The notes under the pieces: generated by a model
Told to the model about the DNA's origin: nothing
Seen by the model: the letters and a program-made list of their open reading frames with translations, nothing else
Database searches by the model: none
Part shown: one piece after another, positions 6,692 through 12,947 of the stretch
How the letters are laid out: the number at the start of each line of letters is the position of its first letter
How positions within the stretch are numbered: the stretch's first letter is position 1
Position numbers and translations under genes: made by a program
Assembly (NCBI GenBank): GCA_038254525.1
Contig: JBBSGC010000040.1
Coordinates: 1 to 15,268 of the forward strand
From: JBBSGC01 sp038254525
GTDB lineage: Bacteria > Actinomycetota > Actinomycetes > Propionibacteriales > Nocardioidaceae
Reading direction: 5' to 3'
Length of the DNA stretch: 15,268 bases

Positions 6692-7882
6692 GTGAGAACG
6701 ATCGACGACCTCGGAGATCTGCGGGGCAAGCGGGTCCTGGTCCGCAGCGATCTCAATGTGCCGCTCGACGGCTCCACGATCACCGACGACGGCCGGATCC
6801 GCGCGAGCGTGCCGACGATCGTCAGGCTTCGCGACGCGGGCGCCCGGGTGCTCGTCGTGGCGCACCTGGGCCGGCCGAACGGCGCTCGGGACCCGGCGTA
6901 CTCGTTGGGGCCAGTGGCCGCCCGGCTCGGCGAGCTGCTCCGCACCCCGGTAGCGCTGGCCGCTGACACCGTGGGTGGCGGCGCACGCCGCACGGTGAGC
7001 GCACTGGTCGACGGCGATGTAGCCGTGCTCGAGAACGTGCGCTTCAATCCCGGCGAGACAAGCAAAAACGACGAGGAGCGCGGCGCGTTCGCCGACGACC
7101 TGGCCGCGCTCGCGGATGCATTCGTCTCCGACGGCTTCGGCGTGGTGCACCGCAAGCAGGCCAGCGTCTACGACGTCGCCGCCCGGCTGCCGCATGCCGC
7201 CGGCGGGTTGGTCCTCGCCGAGGTTGAGGTGCTGCGCCGGCTCACCGGCAGCCCCGACCGGCCGTACGTCGTCGTGCTCGGCGGCTCCAAGGTGTCCGAC
7301 AAGCTCGGTGTGATCGAGAACCTGCTCGGCAAGGCCGACCGGCTTCTGGTCGGCGGTGGCATGGTCTTCACGTTCCTGGCCGCCGCCGGTCACGAGGTCG
7401 GCACCAGCCTTCTCGAGGTCGACCAGGTGGAGTCCTGCCGGGGTTACCTCGACCAGGCCCGTTCACAGGGCGTCGAGATCGTCCTTCCGACGGACATCGT
7501 CGTGGCGGCCGAGCCCGCACCGGACGCACCCGCCAGGGTCGTTCCCGCCGACGCGATGCCTCGCGACCAGGCCGGACTCGACATCGGCCCCGACTCAGCG
7601 GCCGCCTTCGCCGACGCCATCCAAAGCGCGCGCACCGTGTTCTGGAACGGCCCGATGGGCGTCTTCGAGATCGAGTCGTTCGCCGCCGGCACCCGAGCGG
7701 TGGCCCAGGCGCTCACCGAGGTCCATGGGTTGACCGTCGTGGGTGGCGGTGACTCCGCCGCTGCCGTACGCACGCTCGGCTTCGCCGACGATGCTTTCGG
7801 CCACATCTCCACCGGGGGCGGGGCCAGCCTGGAGCTCCTTGAGGGCAAGACTCTCCCCGGACTCGCCATCCTGGAGGACTGA
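6692..7882 (+). CDS. pgk: Phosphoglycerate kinase
   Basis: The enzyme transfers phosphate from 1,3-bisphosphoglycerate to ADP, giving 3-phosphoglycerate and ATP, directly after the GAPDH step. The 396-residue product is of normal bacterial length. The N-domain signature VLVRSDLNVPLD is at residues 15-26, the substrate-binding arginine equivalent is R37, and AHLGRP is at 57-62. The nucleotide side shows VVLGGSKVSDKLGVI, NGPMGVFE starting at N319, and GGGDSAAAV from residue 351, ending with HISTGGGASLELLEG. GTG 6692 gives MRTIDDLGDLRGKRVL, the expected start, but no Shine-Dalgarno sequence precedes it, which is unusual for a gene inside an operon. It may rely on the intergenic hairpin or have its own transcript. 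tpiA follows three bases after the stop. Confidence 0.97.
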   Translation: MRTIDDLGDLRGKRVLVRSDLNVPLDGSTITDDGRIRASVPTIVRLRDAGARVLVVAHLGRPNGARDPAYSLGPVAARLGELLRTPVALAADTVGGGARRTVSALVDGDVAVLENVRFNPGETSKNDEERGAFADDLAALADAFVSDGFGVVHRKQASVYDVAARLPHAAGGLVLAEVEVLRRLTGSPDRPYVVVLGGSKVSDKLGVIENLLGKADRLLVGGGMVFTFLAAAGHEVGTSLLEVDQVESCRGYLDQARSQGVEIVLPTDIVVAAEPAPDAPARVVPADAMPRDQAGLDIGPDSAAAFADAIQSARTVFWNGPMGVFEIESFAAGTRAVAQALTEVHGLTVVGGGDSAAAVRTLGFADDAFGHISTGGGASLELLEGKTLPGLAILED

Positions 7883-7885
7883 CCC

Positions 7886-8695
7886 GTGCCCACCGCCGCT
7901 CGGAGTTCTGGCCGTCGACCGTTGATGGCCGGCAACTGGAAGTCGAACCTCAACCACCAGGAGGCCGTGGCGCTGGTCCAGAAGCTGGCCTGGACGCTGT
8001 CGGACAAGCGGCACAACTACGCCAAGGCGGAGGTCGCGGTGCTGCCGCCGTTCACCGACCTGCGTAGCGTGCAGACGCTCGTCGACGGTGACCGGCTGCA
8101 GCTGCGCTACGGCGCCCAGGACGTCTCCGCTCACGAGGCGGGCCCCTACACCGGCGACGTCACCGCCGCCATGCTGGCCAAGCTCGGCTGTTCCTACGTC
8201 GTCGTGGGGCACTCCGAGCGCCGTGAGCACCATCACGAGGACGACGAGCTGGTCAATGCCAAGGCGCAGCGCACGCTGACGGGGGGCATGACCCCGATCG
8301 TGTGCGTCGGTGAAGGCCTCGAGGTCCGCCGGGCGGGAGACCAGGTGGCCCACACACTGGGTCAGCTCGCCGGCTCGCTCGCCGGGCTGACCGGCGACCA
8401 GGTCGGCGGCCTGGTCATTGCCTACGAGCCGGTCTGGGCCATCGGAACCGGGGAGGTCGCCACCCCCGACGACGCACAGCAGGTCTGTGCGGCGCTCCGT
8501 GCCCGGGTCGGCGAGGCCTGGTCGCCGACGGCCGCGGCGGCGGTGCGTATCCTCTACGGAGGGTCGGTCAAGGCCGCCAACGTCGCCGGCATCATGCTCC
8601 AACCTGATGTCGACGGGGCTCTGGTGGGTGGGGCCAGCCTGACCGCAGATGAGTTCGGCGGCATCTGCCGGTTCTACGACATGCCGGTGCTATGA
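7886..8695 (+). CDS. tpiA: Triosephosphate isomerase
   Basis: The enzyme interconverts dihydroxyacetone phosphate and glyceraldehyde-3-phosphate as a TIM-barrel dimer in the cytoplasm. The 269-residue product has N17 and K19 in MAGNWKSN, the electrophile H109 in VVVGHSERR, and the catalytic base E181 in AYEPVWAIGTG, whose last residues form the phosphate-gripping loop 6. The phosphate-binding ILYGGSVK and DGALVGGASL follow. The GTG start lies seven bases after GGAGGA, which sits in the end of pgk, so translation is probably coupled. An internal ATG at 7925 would remove 13 residues and begin directly at MAGNWK; the upstream start is preferred for its ribosome-binding site. Nothing is missing. 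Confidence 0.98.
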   Translation: MPTAARSSGRRPLMAGNWKSNLNHQEAVALVQKLAWTLSDKRHNYAKAEVAVLPPFTDLRSVQTLVDGDRLQLRYGAQDVSAHEAGPYTGDVTAAMLAKLGCSYVVVGHSERREHHHEDDELVNAKAQRTLTGGMTPIVCVGEGLEVRRAGDQVAHTLGQLAGSLAGLTGDQVGGLVIAYEPVWAIGTGEVATPDDAQQVCAALRARVGEAWSPTAAAAVRILYGGSVKAANVAGIMLQPDVDGALVGGASLTADEFGGICRFYDMPVL

Positions 8696-8777
8696 CGAAC
8701 GGTGGCCGGACACCGGAGCCCGTGAAACAGACCCGGGTCCGCGCCAAACCGCTCCCGACAGCGAAGGTCTGAATCTC

Positions 8778-9017
8778 GTGGTACTTGCGTTCTCCCTGCT
8801 GTTGATGCTCGCCAGCGCTCTCCTGGTCCTGCTCGTGCTGCTGCACAAGGGGCGCGGTGGTGGCCTGTCCGACATGTTCGGCGGTGGGGTTTCGACCGGC
8901 CTCGGGGGGTCCTCGGTGGCCGAGCGCAACCTCGACCGGATCACGATCGGGATCGGCGTCATCTGGCTGCTGTGCATTGTCGCCCTCGGGCTGCTATTGA
9001 AGGCGGGGGCGTCCTGA
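8778..9017 (+). CDS. secG: Preprotein translocase subunit SecG
   Basis: SecG is the small membrane partner of SecY and SecE in the protein export channel and stimulates SecA-driven translocation. The 79-residue product has two transmembrane segments, about residues 2-24 (LLLMLASALLVLLVLL core) and 56-75 (IGIGVIWLLCIVALGLLL). They are joined by the conserved cytoplasmic loop HKGRGGGLSDMFGGG and the SSVAERNLDRIT block. GTG 8778 is chosen because the first hydrophobic stretch starts at once, as in other SecG proteins. A longer in-frame reading from 8649 overlaps tpiA and adds 43 polar residues without family character. The ribosome-binding sequence is weak (GAAGG ten bases away). The 82-base spacer after tpiA holds only the short palindrome GACCCGGGTC at 8730-8739. 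Confidence 0.93.
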   Translation: MVLAFSLLLMLASALLVLLVLLHKGRGGGLSDMFGGGVSTGLGGSSVAERNLDRITIGIGVIWLLCIVALGLLLKAGAS

Positions 9018-9029
9018 CCGCAGGGGCTT

Positions 9030-9035
9030 ACACTC
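9030..9035 (+). promoter_or_regulatory. Candidate -10 element TACACT upstream of the rbpA-family gene
   Basis: TACACT fits TANNNT and lies 53 bases before GTG 9089, giving a leader of about 46 bases. That leader contains the small hairpin GGCGA-GGCT-TCGCC (9046-9059) and the AAGGAG site at 9075-9080. No good -35 and no sigma-R-type GGAAT/GTT pair is visible. Weak evidence. Confidence 0.3.
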
Positions 9036-9088
9036 TTGTGGCCAGGCGAGGCTTCGCCGGGCATCGGCGGTGACGAAGGAGCTCAACG

Positions 9089-9445
9089 GTGGCGGGTGGC
9101 AGTGCGATCCGAGGCAGTCGGGTGGGCGCCGGACCGATGGGGGAGGCAGAGCGTGGTGAAGCCGCACCGCGCCAGCGCATCTCCTACTTCTGTGCACACG
9201 GGCATGAGACGCGGCCCAGCTTCTCGGCGGAGGCGAACGTCCCCGACTCCTGGGACTGCCCGCGATGCGGTCTACCGGCCAGCCGTGACGAGCAGAACCC
9301 GCCGCCAGCCCCCAGGATCGAGCCGTACAAGACGCACCTGGCCTACGTGAAGGAACGGCGCTCCGACGACGAGGCGGCCGAGATCCTCGAGGAGGCCCTG
9401 GAGCTCCTGCGTCACCGGCGTGCCCGGGGCGACGTCATCTTCTAG
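9089..9445 (+). CDS. rbpA: RNA polymerase-binding protein, RbpA family
   Basis: RbpA binds the principal sigma factor and core RNA polymerase in actinobacteria and stabilises open complexes. The 118-residue product shows the family layout. A basic N-terminal tail (AIRGSR, residues 6-11) leads to a core with a complete zinc set, C35-x3-H39 and C57-x2-C60 (YFCAHGH, WDCPRCG). A linker and a C-terminal sigma-binding helix region follow (KTHLAYVKERRSDDEAAEILEE, roughly 79-101). GTG 9089 has AAGGAG eight bases upstream. Compared with the RbpA I know from Streptomyces and Mycobacterium, the N-terminus is glycine-rich (GAGPMGEAERGE) and lacks the SYETDR stretch, and the WDML of the linker is replaced. 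It may therefore be a second, SecG-linked version, with a canonical copy elsewhere. Family assignment is firm; which paralog it is remains uncertain. Confidence 0.85.
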   Translation: MAGGSAIRGSRVGAGPMGEAERGEAAPRQRISYFCAHGHETRPSFSAEANVPDSWDCPRCGLPASRDEQNPPPAPRIEPYKTHLAYVKERRSDDEAAEILEEALELLRHRRARGDVIF

Positions 9446-9450
9446 GCACA

Positions 9451-9473
9451 GTGGGACGACCCACCTCGGGTCG
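9451..9473. terminator. Overlapping small hairpins between converging rbpA and pgl
   Basis: The 64-base convergent spacer (9446-9509) can form GTGGG-ACGA-CCCAC (9451-9464) or, exclusively of it, CGACCC-ACCTC-GGGTCG (9457-9473). Both are short and lack a T-run, so bidirectional terminator function is only a guess from position between two converging genes. Confidence 0.3.
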
Positions 9474-9509
9474 ACCGACACCGCGGCAGCAGAGCAGGCA
9501 CCCCGCGGC

Positions 9510-10283
9510 TCAGGGCGAGCTGATGCGGTGCAGCCCCGGCGGCAGCTTGCTCGCCGCGGCTGCATCCAGCAGCCACAGGGTCCGCGACGATCCGGTGACC
9601 CCGGCCGCGGGCACCTGGAGACGTCCGCTGCCGCTCAAAGCCAGCTGGACCGCCGCTGCCTTGTCGTCACCGGCGACGACGAACCACACCTCGCGGGCTC
9701 GGTTGAGGCTGTTGAACCCCAGCGAGATGCGGGTCGGTGGCGGTTTCGGTGACCCCCGCACCGCGAAAGCGGTGCGGGGGTCGTGCACTCCGGGGTGCTC
9801 GGGGAACAGCGATGCCACGTGCCCCTCCGGGCCGACGCCGAGCATCAGGATGTCGAAGGTGGGGGAGCTCCCGTGGTCCTCGGGCGCCGCAGCGGTGGCC
9901 AGCTCGGCGGCGTAGGCGGCTGCGGCCGTCTCGACGTCCCAGGAGCCGTCGTCAGCAGGCATCGGATGCACCCGCGATGGGGCCAGCTCGAGCAGGTCGA
10001 GGAGGTTACCACGGGCCTGCAGCTCATTGCGCTGGTCGTCCTCGGCCCGGACAAACCGCTCGTCGCCCCACCACAGCTGCACCCGTTGCCAGTCCACAGC
10101 GTCCCGCGCGCCGGAGGCCCCGACCTCGGCGTGCACCCGGTCGGCGATGCTGCCACCGGTCAACACCCACGACGGCACTCCGCCACTACCTTGCAGGTCG
10201 ACGAGCCGCGTGAGCAGCCGTGCGGCCACTGCCGAAGCGAGCACCCGAGGACTGCGATGCACCACTACCTCGGGCGTGCTCAC
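9510..10283 (-). CDS. pgl: 6-phosphogluconolactonase
   Basis: The enzyme hydrolyses 6-phosphogluconolactone to 6-phosphogluconate, the second step of the oxidative pentose-phosphate path. The 257-residue product has the DevB/NagB-like fold markers TGGS (residues 42-45), WWGDERFV (71-78), LGVGPEGHVASLFP (148-161, with the catalytic-type H155) and SPKPPPTRISL (178-188). The GTG start overlaps the opcA stop by four bases (GTGA), so it is probably translated by coupling; no clear Shine-Dalgarno sequence is present. A longer reading up to 11036 exists only because the frame stays open across opcA. It is the last gene of the minus-strand operon and converges on rbpA. A perfect 14-bp palindrome lies in codons 168-178. 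Confidence 0.95.
   Translation of the reverse strand: MSTPEVVVHRSPRVLASAVAARLLTRLVDLQGSGGVPSWVLTGGSIADRVHAEVGASGARDAVDWQRVQLWWGDERFVRAEDDQRNELQARGNLLDLLELAPSRVHPMPADDGSWDVETAAAAYAAELATAAAPEDHGSSPTFDILMLGVGPEGHVASLFPEHPGVHDPRTAFAVRGSPKPPPTRISLGFNSLNRAREVWFVVAGDDKAAAVQLALSGSGRLQVPAAGVTGSSRTLWLLDAAAASKLPPGLHRISSP
9751..9782. other. Perfect 14-bp hairpin with GAAA loop inside pgl
   Basis: Bases 9751-9764 (GACCCCCGCACCGC) are the exact reverse complement of 9769-9782, closing a GAAA loop on the plus strand, a stable GNRA-type tetraloop. It encodes pgl residues 168-178. It lies about 305 bases past the end of rbpA, so it could fold in read-through RNA from the plus strand as well as in the pgl mRNA. 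Confidence 0.65.
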
Positions 10284-11392
10284 GCCGGACCCGCGGCGGA
10301 CGAGGCGCCCCCCGCGGCCTCGCTCTCCGCGACCGCCCGCTCCTTGGCCGCGGTTCGCTTGGCCGCCGGGTTCCTGGTCGTCGCCTTCTTCTTGGCTGCG
10401 GGCTGCCGCGCCGCCGCCTTCTTTGCCACCGGCCGCGTGTCCGCCGCCGACCTCTTCGTCGCACGCCCACTGTTGGCCGCGGACGCACCGGCCCGCTGCA
10501 CCACCACCCGCACCGTCTCGGCGAAGATGTCGTCCTCGTCGAGCCGGCGCAGCTCCTCGGCCATGAGCTCGGCGGTTTCGCGGCGCTTCAGGGCCACCGG
10601 GCGATCCGCCTCGCCGGGGATGCTGAAGACCGCCGATCTCCCGGACGGACGGGAGATCGCAATGTCCCCGTGCCGGGTGAGCAGCCGAACCTGAGTGATG
10701 CCGGGGCCACGGCTCGGCTTCTGCACCACCTCGACCTTCAGCCGGGACTGCAACCATGCCGACAGCAGCTCGGCGCTGGCGTTGTTGCGCTCGGCGCGGA
10801 CCTCCGCCGACGACACCGTCACGGGGTGCTGGTCGAGGGCGGCCGCTAGCAGCCCCCGCCACGGGGTGAGCCGGGTCCACGCCAGGTCGGTGTTGCCCGG
10901 GGCATAGTGCGTCGCCTGGTCCAGCAGGGAGCCATGGTGGTTGCGCTTGCCGCCGGCAGAGTCGCTGATCCGCCGCTGGGACAACCCCCCCAGCGGATCG
11001 GCAGCCATGTCCGCGGGCGCCTGCTGCGGCCACCACACCACCACCGGTGAGTCGGGAAGCAGCAGCGGGAGCACGACGGACTCGGAGTGGTCGACCAGCT
11101 CGCCGTTCATCCGCATCAGCACCGCCTCCCCGGAGGTGTTGTTGCCGATGCGTACGGAGGCGTCCAGCCGGATCGGGCCGCGCCGCTGCTTGCGGATGAC
11201 GCCGAGGATGCGCGCGGGGTGCTCGGCGGAGACCTCCGCCGCGGCTCGCATGCTGGTGGAGTACCCGGCCTCGTCGGTCACCACGACCAGCGTCAGCACC
11301 ATGCCCATCGCGGGGCTGCCCGCGGCCCGACGTGCCTTGACCAGGGCGGTCGCGATCTTGCTGGCGTTGGTCTCGGTCAGGTCGACCTGCAT
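10280..11392 (-). CDS. opcA: OpcA, glucose-6-phosphate dehydrogenase assembly/activation protein, with Lys/Ala-rich tail
   Basis: OpcA is needed for full activity and oligomer assembly of glucose-6-phosphate dehydrogenase in cyanobacteria and actinomycetes. The 370-residue product carries the family body over about residues 1-302. Recognisable blocks are the start MQVDLTETNASKIATAL, HPARILGVI, the LLLPDSPVVVWWP strand, RISDSAG, DLAWTRLTPWRGLLAAALD, and a C-terminal domain ending LDEDDIFAETVRVVVQR. ATG 11392 follows AAGGGG by about seven bases and gives the family start; an upstream frame extension of 40 residues is unsupported. Unusually, residues 303-370 form a low-complexity tail of alternating Lys/Arg clusters and Ala (KKAAARQPAAKKKATT, AAKRTAAKER) ending in an acidic/Ala/Gly stretch. 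It resembles histone-H1-like tails and is probably disordered. zwf ends 25 bases upstream; pgl overlaps downstream. Confidence 0.93.
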   Translation of the reverse strand: MQVDLTETNASKIATALVKARRAAGSPAMGMVLTLVVVTDEAGYSTSMRAAAEVSAEHPARILGVIRKQRRGPIRLDASVRIGNNTSGEAVLMRMNGELVDHSESVVLPLLLPDSPVVVWWPQQAPADMAADPLGGLSQRRISDSAGGKRNHHGSLLDQATHYAPGNTDLAWTRLTPWRGLLAAALDQHPVTVSSAEVRAERNNASAELLSAWLQSRLKVEVVQKPSRGPGITQVRLLTRHGDIAISRPSGRSAVFSIPGEADRPVALKRRETAELMAEELRRLDEDDIFAETVRVVVQRAGASAANSGRATKRSAADTRPVAKKAAARQPAAKKKATTRNPAAKRTAAKERAVAESEAAGGASSAAGPA

Positions 11393-11417
11393 GGGAGCCC
11401 CTTGCGGTTGGAGTCGA

Positions 11418-12947
11418 TCAGGGTCGGCGCCACTGGCGACCGTCGCGGGCCAGCATCTCGTCGGCGGAGTCCGGCCCCCAGGTGCCGGAGGGGTACTGCT
11501 CGGGCCTTCCACTCTTTGCCCAGGAGGCGATCACCGGGTCGAGAACTCGCCAGGACAGCTCGACCTCCTCGTGCTGGGGGAACAGCGGAGGGTCACCGAG
11601 CAGCACGTCGAGGATCAAACGTTCGTAGGCCTCCGGGCTGGACTCGACGAAGGCGCCGCCGTAGGCGAAGTCCATGTTGACGTCACGAAGCTCCATAGCG
11701 GTGCCCGGCACCTTGGCGCCGAAGCGCAGCGTTACGCCCTCGTCCGGCTGGATCCTCATCACCAGCGCGTTCTCACCCAGCTCCTCGGTCGCCGTCGCGT
11801 TGAACGGCAGGTGCGGCGCCTTCTTGAACGCCACGGCAACCTCGGTGACCCGGCGCCCCAGCCGCTTGCCGGTGCGCAGGTAGAACGGCACCCCAGCCCA
11901 GCGCCGGGTGTCGATGTCGAGGCGCAGGGCGGCGAAGGTCTCCGTAACCGAGTTGTTGGGAATGTCCTGCTCCTGCAGGTAGCCCTCGACCGGGACGCCG
12001 CCCTGCCAGCCCGGCGCGTACTGTCCGCGCGCCGAGTGCAGGTCGATCGGCTCCGGCCGCACGACGGCGCCCAGCACCTTCTGCTTCTCGATCCGCAGGC
12101 TGCGCGCGTCGAAGGCCGTCGGCTCCTCCATCGCCACCAGTGCCATCAGCTGCATCAGGTGGTTCTGAATCACGTCCCGGGCCGCGCCGATGCCGTCGTA
12201 GTAGCCGGCCCGGCCGCCGATGCCGATGTCTTCGGCCATCGTGATCTGCACGTGGTCGACGTAGTTGGAGTTCCAGACCGGCTCGAACATCGCGTTGGCG
12301 AAGCGGAACGCGAGGATGTTCTGCACCGTCTCCTTGCCGAGGTAGTGGTCGATGCGGAACACCGACTCGGCAGGGAAGACATCAGACACTATCTCGTTGA
12401 GCTGGCGGGCCGTCGCGAGGTTGGTGCCGAACGGCTTCTCGACAATGACCCGGCGCCAGGAGGATCCACCGCCGGTCGACAGACCGTGCTCCTTCAGCTG
12501 GCCGATCACCGTGGCGAAGAACCGTGGGGGAATCGACAGGTAGAAGGCGTAGTTGCCACCCGTGCCCCGCATCTCGTCGAGCTCGGCGATGGTCTCCCGC
12601 AGCTTGCCGAACGCACTGTCATCGTCGAACTCTCCAGGCACGAACCGGAAACCTTCGGCAAGCTGGTTCCACACCTCCTCGCGGAACGGGGTGCGGGAGT
12701 GTTCCTTGACCGCGTCGTGCACGATCTGCGTGAAGTCCTCGTGGTCCCAGTCGCGACGCGCGAACCCGACGAGGGAGAAGCCCGGTGGCAGCAGGCCCCG
12801 GTTGGCCAGGTCGTAGACCGCCGGCATCAGCTTCTTGCGCGACAGGTCGCCGGTGACGCCGAAGATCACCAAGCTGCAAGGACCGGCGATCCGAGGCAGC
12901 CGGCGATCCTGGTTGTCGCGGAGCGGGTTCGTGGGCGCCTCGGTCAC
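11418..12947 (-). CDS. zwf: Glucose-6-phosphate 1-dehydrogenase
   Basis: The enzyme oxidises glucose-6-phosphate to 6-phosphogluconolactone with reduction of NADP, the entry step of the oxidative pentose-phosphate path. The 509-residue product has the dinucleotide-binding motif FGVTGDLSRKKL at residues 29-40, RVIVEKPFG near 170, and the catalytic signature RIDHYLGKE at 198-206. Downstream family blocks are VQITMAEDIGIGGRAGYYD, DVIQNHLMQLMALVAMEEP and PFYLRTGKRL. Start choice is firm: GTG 12947 lies seven bases after a GGAGG (12955-12959) placed inside the end of pgi, and the GTG shares four bases with the pgi stop. The frame extends upstream to 13199 only as a shadow of pgi. Followed directly by opcA, its known partner. 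Confidence 0.97.
   Translation of the reverse strand: MTEAPTNPLRDNQDRRLPRIAGPCSLVIFGVTGDLSRKKLMPAVYDLANRGLLPPGFSLVGFARRDWDHEDFTQIVHDAVKEHSRTPFREEVWNQLAEGFRFVPGEFDDDSAFGKLRETIAELDEMRGTGGNYAFYLSIPPRFFATVIGQLKEHGLSTGGGSSWRRVIVEKPFGTNLATARQLNEIVSDVFPAESVFRIDHYLGKETVQNILAFRFANAMFEPVWNSNYVDHVQITMAEDIGIGGRAGYYDGIGAARDVIQNHLMQLMALVAMEEPTAFDARSLRIEKQKVLGAVVRPEPIDLHSARGQYAPGWQGGVPVEGYLQEQDIPNNSVTETFAALRLDIDTRRWAGVPFYLRTGKRLGRRVTEVAVAFKKAPHLPFNATATEELGENALVMRIQPDEGVTLRFGAKVPGTAMELRDVNMDFAYGGAFVESSPEAYERLILDVLLGDPPLFPQHEEVELSWRVLDPVIASWAKSGRPEQYPSGTWGPDSADEMLARDGRQWRRP

Noticed and set aside
8730..8739. Palindrome GACCCGGGTC between tpiA and secG
   Set aside because: A 10-base palindrome of G and C is not rare at this composition, and nothing around it suggests a promoter or operator.
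8649..8777. 43-residue upstream extension of secG overlapping tpiA
   Set aside because: Polar sequence unlike SecG; the membrane segment begins right at GTG 8778.
10290..10480. Low-complexity GC-rich stretch as a possible noncoding repeat or CRISPR-like array
   Set aside because: It is in frame with opcA and encodes the Lys/Ala tail; there are no regular repeat and spacer lengths.
10284..11036. Fusion-like extension of pgl across opcA on the same strand
   Set aside because: The frame is merely open in high-GC DNA; opcA is a clear gene in another frame and pgl has the GTGA overlap start.
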